A model generated the notes under the pieces. The model did no database searches. It saw nothing but the letters and a program-made list of their open reading frames with translations, and was not told where the DNA came from. A DNA stretch of 64,000 nucleotides from Streptomyces himalayensis subsp. himalayensis (GTDB lineage Bacteria > Actinomycetota > Actinomycetes > Streptomycetales > Streptomycetaceae): NCBI RefSeq assembly GCF_013778455.1, contig NZ_JACEHE010000001.1, positions 372,001 to 436,000 of the forward strand, given 5' to 3'. Below are positions 18,093 to 31,374 of this stretch, piece after piece. Position 1 is the stretch's first letter. Each line of letters starts with the position of its first letter. Both the position numbers and the translations under genes were made by a program.

Positions 18093-19361
18093 ATGTCGGT
18101 GACCGAATCAGGGGTGTCAGGCGTCGTGCGGCCCGTGGGGCCCGACTTCGACGCGCTGCGGCGTCAGGACCCGGAGCTCGCCGAGGTGCTCCTGGGGGAG
18201 CAGGCACGCCAGTGCTCGGCGCTCCAGCTCATCGCCGCCGAGAACTTCACCTCGCCCGCCGTCCTCGCGGCGCTCGGCTCCCCGCTCGCCAACAAGTACG
18301 CCGAGGGGTACCCCGGCGCCCGCCACCACGGCGGCTGCGAGTTCGTCGACGTCGCGGAGCGCCTCGCCATCGAGCGGGCGACAGCGCTCTTCGGCGCCGA
18401 ACACGCCAACGTCCAGTCGCACTCCGGTTCCTCGGCGGTGCTCGCCGCGTACGCGGCCCTGCTGCGGCCGGGCGACACCGTACTGGCCCTCGGCCTCCCG
18501 TACGGCGGACACCTCACGCACGGATCGCCCGCCAACTTCTCCGGACGCTGGTTCGACTTCGTCGGCTACGGCGTCGATCCCGAATCGGGGCTCATCGACT
18601 ACGAGCAGGTGGACGCGCTGGCCCGGAAGCACCGGCCCAAGGCCCTCGTCTGCGGCTCCATCTCGTATCCGCGGCACATCGACTACGCGGCCTTCCGTGA
18701 CATCGCCGACGAGGTCGGGGCCTTTCTGATCGCCGATTCCGCCCACCCCATGGGACTCGTGGCCGGGGGAGCCGCACCCAGCCCCGTGCCGTACGCGGAC
18801 GTCGTCTGCGCGACCACGCACAAGGTGCTGCGCGGCCCGCGCGGCGGCATGGTCCTGTGCGGAGCCGGGCTGGCGGAACGTATCGACCGGGCCGTGTTCC
18901 CCTTCACACAGGGCGGCGCGCAGATGCACACCATTGCGGCGAAGGCCGTCGCGTTCGGCGAGGCGGCCACCCCGGCGTTCGCCGCGTACGCCCGTCAGGT
19001 CGTCGCCAACGCGCGCGTGCTCGCCGACGGGCTGGAGGCCGAGGGGCTCGCGGTCACCACGGGCGGTACGGACACCCATCTCATCTGCGCGGATCCGGCC
19101 CCCCTCGGGTTGGAGGGGCGCGCCGCGCGGGGTCGCCTCGCTGCGGCCGGGATCGTGCTGGACACCTGCGCGCTGCCCCACGGCGACGCCCGCGGGCTGC
19201 GCCTGGGCACCGCCGCCGTCACCACACAGGGCATGGGCGAGGCGGAGATGGTGCGGATAGGGGCGCTGCTCGCGGCGGTGCTGCGGGAGGAGATCGACAG
19301 CCGGCGGGCGCGCGAGGAGGTGCGCGAACTGACGCAGGCTTTTCCGCCGTACCGGAGCTGA
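18093..19361 (+). CDS. glyA: Serine hydroxymethyltransferase
   Basis: This PLP enzyme interconverts serine and glycine with tetrahydrofolate. The 422-residue sequence has the LIAAENFTSPAV motif, the NKYAEGYPGARHHGGCEFVD substrate region, and the PLP-binding Lys244 in TTHKVLRGPRGG, all diagnostic. It diverges somewhat from housekeeping GlyA (for example a short N terminus), so a second SHMT isoform elsewhere is possible. The ATG at 18093 gives the conserved N-terminal region. It stands alone between intergenic gaps. Confidence 0.92.
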   Translation: MSVTESGVSGVVRPVGPDFDALRRQDPELAEVLLGEQARQCSALQLIAAENFTSPAVLAALGSPLANKYAEGYPGARHHGGCEFVDVAERLAIERATALFGAEHANVQSHSGSSAVLAAYAALLRPGDTVLALGLPYGGHLTHGSPANFSGRWFDFVGYGVDPESGLIDYEQVDALARKHRPKALVCGSISYPRHIDYAAFRDIADEVGAFLIADSAHPMGLVAGGAAPSPVPYADVVCATTHKVLRGPRGGMVLCGAGLAERIDRAVFPFTQGGAQMHTIAAKAVAFGEAATPAFAAYARQVVANARVLADGLEAEGLAVTTGGTDTHLICADPAPLGLEGRAARGRLAAAGIVLDTCALPHGDARGLRLGTAAVTTQGMGEAEMVRIGALLAAVLREEIDSRRAREEVRELTQAFPPYRS

Positions 19362-19489
19362 AGACGGGTAGGCGCCACGTGTGCCCCGTCACTCATGCAA
19401 CCATTCTCGCTACCCGAAGGTCCTCCCCCATATGCCGTCGAGGCTAGGGTGTGAGGCTGTGATGGCCAGCGATACCTGTGGGGAAGCCT

Positions 19490-20932
19490 GTGCGTGAATA
19501 CCTGCTGACGCTCTGTATCACGGCTGCGGTGACCTACCTGCTGACCGGCCCGGTGCGAAAGTTCGCCATCGTGGCCGGTGCGATGCCGGAGATCCGCGCC
19601 CGTGACGTGCACCGCGAACCGACGCCGCGGCTCGGCGGGATCGCGATGTTCTTCGGGCTCTGCGCAGGTCTGCTGGTCGCCAGCCATCTGACGAACCTCA
19701 GCACGGTCTTCGAGAACTCCAACGAGCCACGGGCGCTGCTCTCCGGCGCCGCGCTGATCTGGATCATCGGCGTGCTCGACGACAAGTTCGAGATCGACGC
19801 GCTGATCAAGCTCGGCGGCCAGATGATCGCCGCGGGCGTCATGGTCATGCAGGGCCTGACGATCCTGTGGCTGCCCGTCCCGGGCGTCGGCTCCGTCTCG
19901 CTGACCCAGTGGCAGGGCACCCTGCTGACCGTCGCTCTGGTCGTCGTCACCATCAACGCCGTGAACTTCGTGGACGGCCTCGACGGCCTCGCCTCCGGCA
20001 TGGTCTGCATCGCGGCCGCGGCGTTCTTCATGTACGCGTACCGCATCTGGTACGGCTACGGCCTCGAGGCCGCCGCCCCCGCGACGCTGTTCGCCGCGAT
20101 CCTCATGGGCATGTGCCTCGGCTTCCTGCCGCACAACATGCATCCGGCCCGGATCTTCATGGGCGACTCCGGCTCGATGCTCATCGGACTCGTGCTGGCC
20201 GCGGGCGCCATCTCCATCACGGGTCAGGTGGACCCGGACGCGATGGCGCTGTTCGCCGGATCCGAGAAGGCGGCCGTGCACCAGACGGTGCCGGTCTACA
20301 TCCCGCTGCTGATGCCGCTGACGATCATCGCGATCCCGGCCGCCGACCTGGTGCTGGCGATCGTGCGACGGACTTGGCGCGGCCAGTCGCCGTTCGCGGC
20401 CGACCGGGGCCACCTGCACCACCGGCTCCTGGAGATCGGCCACTCCCACAGCCGTGCCGTCCTGATCATGTACTTCTGGTCCGCACTGATCGCCTTCGGC
20501 GCCCTGGCCTACTCCGTCAACTCCGCGTCCATGTGGATCGTGCTCACCATAGTGGTACTCAGCGCGGTCGGCCTGGTGCTCCTGCTGCTGCCCCGCTTCA
20601 CGCCGCGCGCCCCGCGCTGGGCTGAGCGCTTCGTGCCTCCGCGCTACCGCCGGTCGGCCGTGGCCCAGGCAGCCGCCGAGCCCTCTGTCACGTACGCCCT
20701 GGCAGCGGCCGCGGAAGCGGAAGCCGCAGCCGGCGAGACAGCGGCCCGCCAGCCGGTGACAGCGGGGAGGGTCGCCGTGGATTCCGCTGAGGGCGAAGCA
20801 GTCTCCGGTGCCAGGGCCGCGGGGGAGCAGCGAACGCCTGTGGCCGCAGGGGTCAACGGGGTCAACGGAGCGACGGCCATCGGCGCCCGTTCCCGCTTCC
20901 TGGACCGGCACAAGGCGGAAACGTCGCGCTGA
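19490..20932 (+). CDS. Undecaprenyl-phosphate sugar-1-phosphate transferase (WecA/TagO/MraY superfamily)
   Basis: An integral membrane protein of 480 residues with about 10-11 hydrophobic helices. The superfamily motifs are clear: the DVHREPTPRLGGIAMF loop, the catalytic GVLDDKFEID, NFVDGLDGLASGM, the FMGDSGSM sequence and the HLHHRLLE histidine motif. It probably loads GlcNAc-1-phosphate on undecaprenyl phosphate to start wall glycopolymer synthesis, the pool used by LCP ligases. The last 90 residues are Ala/Glu-rich and cytoplasmic. GTG 19490 is preferred because GGGGA precedes it; GTG 19478 is the alternative. The gene lies immediately before the ATP synthase operon, as elsewhere in Streptomyces. 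Confidence 0.9.
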   Translation: MREYLLTLCITAAVTYLLTGPVRKFAIVAGAMPEIRARDVHREPTPRLGGIAMFFGLCAGLLVASHLTNLSTVFENSNEPRALLSGAALIWIIGVLDDKFEIDALIKLGGQMIAAGVMVMQGLTILWLPVPGVGSVSLTQWQGTLLTVALVVVTINAVNFVDGLDGLASGMVCIAAAAFFMYAYRIWYGYGLEAAAPATLFAAILMGMCLGFLPHNMHPARIFMGDSGSMLIGLVLAAGAISITGQVDPDAMALFAGSEKAAVHQTVPVYIPLLMPLTIIAIPAADLVLAIVRRTWRGQSPFAADRGHLHHRLLEIGHSHSRAVLIMYFWSALIAFGALAYSVNSASMWIVLTIVVLSAVGLVLLLLPRFTPRAPRWAERFVPPRYRRSAVAQAAAEPSVTYALAAAAEAEAAAGETAARQPVTAGRVAVDSAEGEAVSGARAAGEQRTPVAAGVNGVNGATAIGARSRFLDRHKAETSR

Positions 20933-21166
20933 CCTGGGACGCAGTACACGCCCTAAAGCAGCTCAATACCAGACAAGCAACTCGGCTTTCTGCACAGACG
21001 CGCGGGATCCCACTCATGTGTGATGGTCCGCACACTTCCAAGGTAAAGACCTCATCAAATAGATTGTGATACCGTTCACGAGACCCGGGGACAGAGCCGA
21101 AGGACCGTAGTGCGACGGTCCATTGGCCCAAGAGTCACCCTTTGCCCGGGACCCCTAAGCTCGTCC
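20933..21166 (+). promoter_or_regulatory. Promoter region of the ATP synthase operon
   Basis: This gap is unusually A/T-rich around 21030-21080. A possible pair TTCCAA (21032-21037) and TAGATT (about 21060) is spaced 18 bases, and a second -10-like TAAGCT is at 21156-21161. A small hairpin GGACCGT/ACGGTCC at 21102-21121 lies between them and could end the upstream transcript. Which promoter is used cannot be decided from sequence. Confidence 0.4.
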
Positions 21167-21220
21167 ATGACGACACCTGCCCCCACCCGCGAGCGGAGTC
21201 GCCTCCATGCCGTCCAATGA
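21167..21220 (+). CDS. Possible 17-codon leader ORF overlapping atpI
   Basis: An ATG five bases after the -10-like TAAGCT could be translated as a leaderless 17-residue peptide (MTTPAPTRERSRLHAVQ). It stops inside atpI, 11 bases past the atpI start and in another frame. If transcription begins at TAAGCT this frame would be read first and would affect atpI translation. There is no homology evidence; it may be chance. Confidence 0.25.
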   Translation: MTTPAPTRERSRLHAVQ

Positions 21221-21644
21221 CGCCCGGATCCTTCTTCAGGCCGTTGTGCCCACAGCTGCCGTCGGTGCTGTTGCCGCCGTCGTCAGCGGTGTGGTCGCCG
21301 GCGGGAAGGGTGCCATCGGGGCGATCGTCGCGACGCTGGTCGTGATCCTGTTCATGGGCATCGGGATGGTCGTTCTGCAGCGCACTGCCAAATCGCTTCC
21401 GCACCTGTTCCAGGCGATGGGACTCCTGCTCTACGCGACGCAGATCCTGCTGCTGTTCGTCTTCCTGGCGATGTTCAAGAACACCACCCTGTTCCACCCC
21501 AAGGCCTTCGCTTTCACGCTCCTCGCGGCCACCCTCGTGTGGATCGCGGCGCAGACGCGTGCGCACATGAAGTCCAAGATCCTCTACGTCGAACCGGACT
21601 CCTCGACGGGCAGCAAGCCCGAAAAGACGGGGCCGTCGTCGTGA
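21207..21644 (+). CDS. atpI: ATP synthase protein I
   Basis: A 145-residue membrane protein with four hydrophobic helices, found as the first gene of ATP synthase operons. AtpI is thought to help c-ring assembly or Mg uptake and is not a structural subunit. There is no strongly conserved catalytic motif, so the call rests on size, topology and position before atpB. A GGAG element lies about nine bases before the ATG at 21207. A 225-base gap with possible internal promoter elements separates it from atpB. Confidence 0.85.
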   Translation: MPSNDARILLQAVVPTAAVGAVAAVVSGVVAGGKGAIGAIVATLVVILFMGIGMVVLQRTAKSLPHLFQAMGLLLYATQILLLFVFLAMFKNTTLFHPKAFAFTLLAATLVWIAAQTRAHMKSKILYVEPDSSTGSKPEKTGPSS

Positions 21645-21869
21645 AGGGTAGGGCCGGGATAAATACGCGGTTGAGAGCCTGCTATCGTCCGGTTCCAACT
21701 GCGGCACTGCGGGCGCGGGCATCTGAGCTGACGCCTGCTCTAGCGCGAGGCTCGATGCCGGACCGCCGCCCCCACATCCGTAACACCAGTCCAGTGCCGA
21801 ACCGCGGCTGCGCGCCGCGCCGACACAACGAGGTTGCCGTACCTATGCGCCACGCTGAAGGAGCCCGCG

Positions 21870-22691
21870 GTGAGTGCTGACCCGACGCAGGTGCTCGCCT
21901 TCGAGACCGACTGCCACATCTTCGACGGTTGTGGATTCCCGGCTCCCGGCCTGCACTCGTTCCTGTTCGAGCCCCTGTGGGGCAACCCGGACAGCAACCT
22001 GTACTTCAACAAGCCCATGCTGCTGGCGCTGCTCGGCTCGATCATCGTCGTCGGCTTCTTCTGGGCCGCGTTCCGCAAGCCGAAGGTTGTCCCGGGCAAG
22101 CTTCAGATGGTCGCCGAGGCCGGCTACGACTTCATCCGGCGCGGCGTCGTCTACGAGACCATCGGCAAGAAGGAAGGCGAGAAGTACGTCCCGCTGGTCG
22201 TCTCGCTGTTCTTCTTCATCTGGATGATGAACCTCTGGTCGATCATTCCGGTCGCCCAGTTCCCGGTGACGTCGATCATCGCGTACCCGATGGTTCTCGC
22301 CCTGATCGTCTATGTCCTGTGGGTCTCGCTGACCTTCAAGCGGCACGGCTTCGTCGGCGCCTTCAAGAACTTCACCGGCTACGACAAGTCGCTCGGCCCG
22401 GTCCTCCCGCTGGCCATGTTCATCGAGTTCCTCTCGAACCTGATCGTCCGGCCCTTCACGCACGCCGTCCGACTCTTCGCGAACATGTTCGCGGGCCACA
22501 CGCTGCTGCTGCTCTTCACGATCGCCAGCTGGTACCTGCTGAACGGCATCGGCATCGCCTACGCCGGTGTGTCTTTCATCATGGTCATCGTGATGACGGC
22601 CTTCGAGCTCTTCATCCAGGCGCTGCAGGCGTACGTCTTCGTGCTCCTGACCTGCACCTTCATTCAGGGCGCGCTCGCCGAGCACCACTGA
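21870..22691 (+). CDS. atpB: ATP synthase Fo subunit a
   Basis: Subunit a forms the proton half-channels next to the c-ring. The 273-residue sequence has at least five membrane helices. The LSNLIVRPFTHAVRLFANMFAGH segment contains the essential arginine (in AVRLFANM), and a conserved Glu/Gln-containing C-terminal helix (ELFIQALQAYVFVLLT) follows. GTG 21870 has AAGGAG six bases upstream and gives an N terminus typical of actinobacteria; an upstream in-frame start lacks a ribosome binding site. Confidence 0.96.
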   Translation: MSADPTQVLAFETDCHIFDGCGFPAPGLHSFLFEPLWGNPDSNLYFNKPMLLALLGSIIVVGFFWAAFRKPKVVPGKLQMVAEAGYDFIRRGVVYETIGKKEGEKYVPLVVSLFFFIWMMNLWSIIPVAQFPVTSIIAYPMVLALIVYVLWVSLTFKRHGFVGAFKNFTGYDKSLGPVLPLAMFIEFLSNLIVRPFTHAVRLFANMFAGHTLLLLFTIASWYLLNGIGIAYAGVSFIMVIVMTAFELFIQALQAYVFVLLTCTFIQGALAEHH

Positions 22692-23006
<315 letters not shown>

Positions 23007-23048
23007 TCGTCTGATCAACGACCAGACCACTAGACGAAAGGCACTCTG

Positions 23049-23594
23049 ATGAGCCCACTGCTCAATATCGCGGCTGAGGAGACGCAGAACCCCCTCGTCC
23101 CGCCGCTTCCCGAGCTCGTCATCGGCCTGATCGCCTTCGTCATCGTCTTCGGTCTGCTCGCCTGGAAGCTCCTCCCGAACATCAACAAGGTTCTGGAAGA
23201 GCGCCGCGAGTCGATCGAGGGCGGTATCGAGAAGGCCGAGGCCGCTCAGACCGAGGCCCAGAGCGTGCTCGAGCAGTACAAGGCTCAGCTCGCCGAGGCA
23301 CGGCACGAGGCCGCGCGCCTGCGCCAGGAGGCACAGGAGCAGGGCGCCACGCTCATCGCCGAGATGCGCGCGGAGGGTCAGCGGCAGCGTGAGGAGATCA
23401 TCGCCGCCGGTCACGCGCAGATCGAGGCCGACCGCAAGGCCGCCGCGCTCACGCTGCGCCAGGACGTCGGCCGACTGGCCACCGACCTGGCCGGCAAGCT
23501 CGTCGGTGAGTCCCTCGACGACCACGCACGGCAGAGCCGCACCATCGACCGCTTCCTCGACGAGCTCGAGGAGAAGGCCGAGGCAAGTCGATGA
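23049..23594 (+). CDS. atpF: ATP synthase Fo subunit b
   Basis: The peripheral-stalk subunit. Its 181 residues comprise a short N-terminal tail, one membrane helix (residues about 22-42), and a long charged amphipathic helix (residues 45-150, very rich in Glu, Ala and Gln) that dimerises and reaches up to delta. It overlaps atpH by four bases (ATGA), so the two are coupled. Confidence 0.96.
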   Translation: MSPLLNIAAEETQNPLVPPLPELVIGLIAFVIVFGLLAWKLLPNINKVLEERRESIEGGIEKAEAAQTEAQSVLEQYKAQLAEARHEAARLRQEAQEQGATLIAEMRAEGQRQREEIIAAGHAQIEADRKAAALTLRQDVGRLATDLAGKLVGESLDDHARQSRTIDRFLDELEEKAEASR

Positions 23595-24412
23595 CTGCGC
23601 ACGGAGCGAGCCGCGAAGCCCTGGCCGCCGCACGTGAGCGTCTCGACGCGCTGACGGACAGCACGTCCGTCGACGCGGCCCGGCTGGCCGACGAGCTGGC
23701 CGCGGTCACCGCGCTGCTCCACCGCGAGGTGTCGCTGCGTCGGGTCCTCACCGACCCGGCGCAGCCCGGCGACGCCAAGGCGGAGCTGGCGGGGCGCCTG
23801 CTGGGTTCTCAGGTCGGCGGCGAGACCATCGACCTGGTGTCCGGAATGGTGCGCTCCCGCTGGTCGCAGTCGCGCGACCTGGTGGACGTGCTCGAGGAGC
23901 TGGCGAGCATCGCCGACCTCACCGCCGCGCAGAAGGCGGGCACGCTCGACAACGTCGAGGACGAGCTGTTCCGGTTCGGCCGGATCGTCTCCTCGAACAC
24001 CGAGCTGCGCGCCGCGCTGACGGATCGCGCCGCGACCGCCACCGCCAAGAGCGAGCTGCTGCGCAGCCTGCTGGGCGGCCGTGCCGAGGCTGTGACCGAG
24101 CGGTTGGTCGAGCGTCTTGTGACGAAGCCGCGGGGACGTAGCCTGGAAGCGGGACTCGAGTCCCTCTCCAAGCTCGCCGCGGCGCGTCGGGACCGCCTGG
24201 TCGCCGTCGTCACCTCGGCTGTGCCGCTGTCGGACCGGCAGAAGCAGCGTCTGGGCGCAGCCCTGGCGAAGCTCTACGGCCGGCAGATGCATCTCAACCT
24301 CGACGTGGACCCGGAGGTCCTCGGCGGGATCCAGGTGCAGGTGGGCGACGAGATCATCAACGGCAGCATCGCGGACCGTCTCGAAGACGCGAAGCGCCGG
24401 ATGGCCGGCTGA
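23591..24412 (+). CDS. atpH: ATP synthase F1 subunit delta
   Basis: Delta links the peripheral stalk to the alpha3beta3 head. At 273 residues it is longer than the roughly 180 residues of most bacteria; the extra N-terminal part resembles the extended deltas of actinobacteria. The C-terminal signature [24 protein letters not shown] is clear. It starts within the atpF stop codon. Confidence 0.95.
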   Translation: MTAHGASREALAAARERLDALTDSTSVDAARLADELAAVTALLHREVSLRRVLTDPAQPGDAKAELAGRLLGSQVGGETIDLVSGMVRSRWSQSRDLVDVLEELASIADLTAAQKAGTLDNVEDELFRFGRIVSSNTELRAALTDRAATATAKSELLRSLLGGRAEAVTERLVERLVTKPRGRSLEAGLESLSKLAAARRDRLVAVVTSAVPLSDRQKQRLGAALAKLYGRQMHLNLDVDPEVLGGIQVQVGDEIINGSIADRLEDAKRRMAG

Positions 24413-24481
24413 CCGGCCGCCACCAACTCAACAAGCAGTGTTTTACGGCCCGAGTTGGGCCGTGCAGAGAATGCAGAGTTT

Positions 24482-24506
24482 CTGGGGGGAGCCCCCAGAG
24501 CCCCCC
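24482..24506 (+). other. G/C-run hairpin between atpH and atpA
   Basis: CTGGGGG-GAG-CCCCCAG can form a 7-bp hairpin, and a second C-run at 501-506 can pair instead with the same G-run. It lies inside the operon, 40 bases before atpA, whose AAGGAGAG ribosome binding site follows. It could dampen readthrough or stabilise the mRNA end; no U tail follows. Confidence 0.45.
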
Positions 24507-24546
24507 AAAGAAACTTCGGGCCCAACAAGGAGAGCAGGGAACCCAG

Positions 24547-26139
24547 ATGGCGGAGCTCACGATCCGGCCGGAGGAGATCCGGGACGCGCTGGAGAACTTT
24601 GTCCAGTCGTACAAGCCGGACGCGGCCTCGCGCGAGGAGGTCGGTACGGTCACCCTTGCCGGCGACGGCATCGCGAAGGTCGAGGGCCTGCCCTCGGCCA
24701 TGGCCAACGAACTGCTGAAGTTCGAGGACGGCACCCTCGGCCTCGCCCTCAACCTCGAGGAGCGCGAGATCGGTGCCATCGTCCTCGGTGAGTTCAGCGG
24801 CATCGAGGAGGGTCAGCAGGTCACGCGTACCGGCGAGGTCCTGTCCGTCGCCGTCGGCGAGGGCTACCTCGGCCGCGTCGTCGACCCGCTCGGCAACCCG
24901 ATCGACGGCCTCGGCGAGATCGAGACCACCGGCCGCCGCGCCCTCGAGCTGCAGGCCCCCACGGTCATGCAGCGCAAGTCGGTGCACGAGCCGATGGAGA
25001 CCGGCTACAAGGCCGTCGACGCAATGACCCCGATCGGCCGTGGCCAGCGTCAGCTGATCATCGGCGACCGCCAGACCGGCAAGACCGCCCTGGCCGTCGA
25101 CACGATCATCAACCAGCGCGACAACTGGCGCTCGGGCGACCCGAAGAAGCAGGTCCGCTGCGTCTACGTCGCCATCGGCCAGAAGGGCTCCACCATCGCG
25201 TCCGTGCGCGGCGCGCTGGAGGAGGCCGGTGCCCTCGAGTACACGACGATCGTCGCGGCCCCGGCGTCCGACCCGGCCGGCTTCAAGTACCTCGCCCCCT
25301 ACACCGGCTCGGCCATCGGCCAGCAGTGGATGTACGAGGGCAAGCACGTCCTGATCATCTTCGACGACCTGTCGAAGCAGGCCGACGCCTACCGCGCCGT
25401 GTCCCTCCTGCTGCGCCGTCCGCCGGGCCGTGAGGCCTACCCGGGCGACGTCTTCTACCTGCACTCCCGTCTGCTGGAGCGCTGCGCGAAGCTGTCGGAC
25501 GACATGGGCGCCGGCTCGATGACCGGTCTGCCGATCGTCGAGACCAAGGCGAACGACGTGTCGGCGTTCATCCCGACCAACGTCATCTCCATCACCGACG
25601 GCCAGTGCTTCCTGGAGTCCGACCTGTTCAACGCCGGTCAGCGTCCGGCCCTGAACGTCGGTATCTCGGTCTCCCGTGTCGGTGGCTCCGCCCAGCACAA
25701 GGCTATGAAGCAGGTCTCCGGCCGTCTCCGCGTGGACCTCGCCCAGTTCCGTGAGCTGGAGGCGTTCGCCGCCTTCGGTTCCGACCTGGACGCCGCGTCC
25801 AAGGCCCAGCTGGGCCGTGGTCAGCGCATGGTCGAGCTGCTGAAGCAGGCGCAGTACCAGCCGATGGCCACCGAGGACCAGGTCGTCTCCGTCTGGGCCG
25901 GCACCACCGGCAAGATGGACGACGTGCCGGTCGAGGACATCCGCCGCTTCGAGCGCGAGATGCTCGACTACCTGCACCGCAAGGAGCAGGGCCTCATGAC
26001 CTCCATCAAGGAGGGCGGCAAGATGTCGGACGACACCCTGCAGGCCGTGGCCGAGGCGATCGCGGAGTTCAAGAAGCAGTTCGAGACCTCGGACGGCAAG
26101 CTGCTCGGCGAAGACACGTCCGCCGCTGCCGCCAAGTGA
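24547..26139 (+). CDS. atpA: ATP synthase F1 subunit alpha
   Basis: Alpha is the regulatory nucleotide-binding subunit of the head. The 530-residue protein has a P-loop [14 protein letters not shown] (residues about 172-185), the LLIIFDDL Walker B region, and the [18 protein letters not shown] signature with the arginine finger. The C terminus is extended by about 20 residues relative to E. coli, as known for actinobacteria, where it suppresses reverse ATP hydrolysis in mycobacteria. AAGGAG precedes the ATG. Confidence 0.97.
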   Translation: MAELTIRPEEIRDALENFVQSYKPDAASREEVGTVTLAGDGIAKVEGLPSAMANELLKFEDGTLGLALNLEEREIGAIVLGEFSGIEEGQQVTRTGEVLSVAVGEGYLGRVVDPLGNPIDGLGEIETTGRRALELQAPTVMQRKSVHEPMETGYKAVDAMTPIGRGQRQLIIGDRQTGKTALAVDTIINQRDNWRSGDPKKQVRCVYVAIGQKGSTIASVRGALEEAGALEYTTIVAAPASDPAGFKYLAPYTGSAIGQQWMYEGKHVLIIFDDLSKQADAYRAVSLLLRRPPGREAYPGDVFYLHSRLLERCAKLSDDMGAGSMTGLPIVETKANDVSAFIPTNVISITDGQCFLESDLFNAGQRPALNVGISVSRVGGSAQHKAMKQVSGRLRVDLAQFRELEAFAAFGSDLDAASKAQLGRGQRMVELLKQAQYQPMATEDQVVSVWAGTTGKMDDVPVEDIRRFEREMLDYLHRKEQGLMTSIKEGGKMSDDTLQAVAEAIAEFKKQFETSDGKLLGEDTSAAAAK

Positions 26140-26159
26140 CGACGGAAGGGACCTGACTC

Positions 26160-28520
<2,361 letters not shown>

Positions 28521-28522
<2 letters not shown>

Positions 28523-28607
28523 GTCCGCTCACTCGAGAGTCCGCTCACTCGAGCGAGTCGTAGGACTCGGCAGAGTGGTGTGACTCGGCAGAGTCGTGTG
28601 ACTCGCT
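28521..28607. repeat. Short tandem repeats after atpD
   Basis: GAGTCCGCTCACTCGA occurs twice in tandem (28521-28536, 28537-28552), the first copy overlapping the atpD stop. An 18-bp unit GACTCGGCAGAGTGGTGT then repeats at 28564-28581 and 28582-28599 with one change. Confidence 0.85.
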
Positions 28608-28637
28608 GAGGGGGACGGGCAGCGTCCCGTCCCCCTC
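28608..28637 (+). terminator. Terminator-like hairpin between atpD and atpC
   Basis: A perfect 12-bp stem GAGGGGGACGGG / CCCGTCCCCCTC with a six-base loop. By the standards of this genome it is a strong terminator, yet it lies inside the ATP synthase operon. Confidence 0.75.
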
Positions 28638-28660
28638 GCCACGCCCACAGCTACACCCTC

Positions 28661-28814
28661 CGGGGGCCAACCCCGGACCCCCGGCCGAGAGGCTGGGGCG
28701 GGCCCCGACGTCTTGACGGCCGGAGCCCTACGCTGCATAGCCCGGGGGCCAACCCCCGGACCCCCGGCCGAGAGGCTGGGGCGGGCCCCGACGTCTTGAC
28801 GGCCGGAGCCCTAC
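28661..28814. repeat. Duplicated 71-72 bp block before atpC
   Basis: Two near-identical blocks (28661-28731 and 28743-28814) start CGGGGGCCAAC and end GGAGCCCTAC. They differ by one C. Each contains a TTGACG that matches a -35 box, and in the second copy an ACTTAT-like -10 follows at about 28818, so the block may supply a promoter for atpC. Confidence 0.85.
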
Positions 28815-28871
28815 TAGACTTATGACCCAACACCCGGCAGAACCGCCGGGTGGTGACCCGAGGAGCCACCC

Positions 28872-29246
28872 TTGGCTGCTGAGCTGCACGTCGAGCTGGT
28901 CGCTGCCGACCGCCAGGTCTGGTCCGGCGAGGCCACTCTGGTCGTCGCGCGCACCACGTCCGGCGACATCGGCGTCATGCCCGGTCACCAGCCGCTGCTC
29001 GGTGTGCTGGAGTCGGGCCCGGTGACGATCCGTACGAGCGACGGCGGGACCGTCGTGGCGGCGGTGCACGGCGGATTCATCTCGTTCGCGGACAACAAGC
29101 TGTCGCTGCTGGCCGAGATCGCCGAGCTCTCCGACGAGATCGACGTCCAGCGCGCGGAGCGGGCGCTCGAGCGTGCGCAGACGGAGGCGAACGCCTCCGC
29201 CGAGCGGCGCGCGGAGGTCCGACTTCGTGCGGCGGCGGCGCGCTGA
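28872..29246 (+). CDS. atpC: ATP synthase F1 subunit epsilon
   Basis: Epsilon sits at the foot of the rotor and restrains ATP hydrolysis. The 124-residue protein has the N-terminal beta-sandwich (LHVELVAADRQVWSGEA; GDIGVMPGHQPLLG) and a C-terminal helical part ending in an Arg/Ala-rich tail. The start is TTG 28872 with GAGGAG upstream. It is 349 bases from atpD, an unusual gap. Confidence 0.95.
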   Translation: MAAELHVELVAADRQVWSGEATLVVARTTSGDIGVMPGHQPLLGVLESGPVTIRTSDGGTVVAAVHGGFISFADNKLSLLAEIAELSDEIDVQRAERALERAQTEANASAERRAEVRLRAAAAR

Positions 29247-29268
29247 GCAGGCGCGCGGAGTTACGTGA

Positions 29269-29319
29269 CTCAGCCGCGGCCGGGACCGGAGAGCTACTCC
29301 GGACCGGGCCGCGGCTGAG
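29269..29319 (+). terminator. Terminator of the ATP synthase operon
   Basis: The arms CTCAGCCGCGGCC and GGCCGCGGCTGAG form a 13-bp stem, capped by an inner CCGGA/TCCGG stem. It lies 23 bases after atpC. Confidence 0.85.
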
Positions 29320-29376
29320 GCAATGCGGGTGCAATCTGGTTGAGCCGTTACTGATGGGGCGAGGAGGTCGGTGCTG

Positions 29377-29868
29377 ATGATCCTCGCTCTGGTTGTGTGC
29401 GGTCTCGTGATCGTGGCGCTGGTGTTGGTGGGGCTCTTTGCCTTCGGGCTGCGCCGACGGCTCATCCAGCGCTCCGGTGGCACCTTCGACTGCAGCCTGC
29501 GCTGGAACACCCCGGAAACAGGCGCCCCGGGCGGCGCCGACACCGTCCCCGGCTCCGCCGGCGGGACCCCCACCGGCAAGGGCTGGGGATACGGCATCGC
29601 CCGGTACAACGGCGACCGCGTCGAGTGGTTCCGGATCTTCTCGTACGCTCCCCGCCCGCGCCGTATCCTCGAGCGCTCGGCGATCGAGGTGGTCGGCCGC
29701 CGCGCCCCCGAGGGCGAGGAGGAGCTCGCGCTGCTCTCCGACGCGATCGTCCTGGCCTGTACGCACCGCGGCACGCGGCTCGAGCTGGCGATGAGCGAGG
29801 ACGCACTCACCGGTTTCCTGGCATGGCTGGAGGCGGCGCCACCGGGCCAGAGAGTGAACGTGGCCTGA
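29377..29868 (+). CDS. DUF2550 family membrane protein
   Basis: A 163-residue protein with one N-terminal membrane helix (residues about 2-24), then a basic stretch (GLRRRLIQRSGG) and a soluble domain of about 130 residues. That layout fits DUF2550, an actinobacterial family usually next to atpC. The function is unknown. ATG 29377 is preferred because GAGGAGG lies nine bases upstream; GTG 29371 would leave only three. A strong bidirectional hairpin follows. Confidence 0.85.
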   Translation: MILALVVCGLVIVALVLVGLFAFGLRRRLIQRSGGTFDCSLRWNTPETGAPGGADTVPGSAGGTPTGKGWGYGIARYNGDRVEWFRIFSYAPRPRRILERSAIEVVGRRAPEGEEELALLSDAIVLACTHRGTRLELAMSEDALTGFLAWLEAAPPGQRVNVA

Positions 29869-29890
29869 CCACGGGAACGAATCACGTGAA

Positions 29891-29931
29891 GAAGCCGGGG
29901 AGACAGGGGGCGTTCCTGTCTCCCCGGCTTC
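29891..29931. terminator. Bidirectional terminator between DUF2550 and chitinase
   Basis: Perfect 17-bp arms (GAAGCCGGGGAGACAGG and its complement) enclose a seven-base loop between convergent genes. GTTTGTGTG follows on the plus strand. Confidence 0.9.
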
Positions 29932-29962
29932 GTTTGTGTGGGCGGTCCGCCGAGCTGTGTGA

Positions 29963-31213
<1,251 letters not shown>

Positions 31214-31374
31214 TCAGCGCCTCCTCGGGGTGCGGTCCGGTCGTAAGGGGAGGGTGAAACCAGGCCTGCGACGCCCGTGAGCGCGCGTGATCGACGGCGC
31301 GCACGGTCAGGGACACGTGCGGACCGAGGACTTGTCGGAAATGACACGCTCACCGCAGTGCGGCGAGAATAGAA

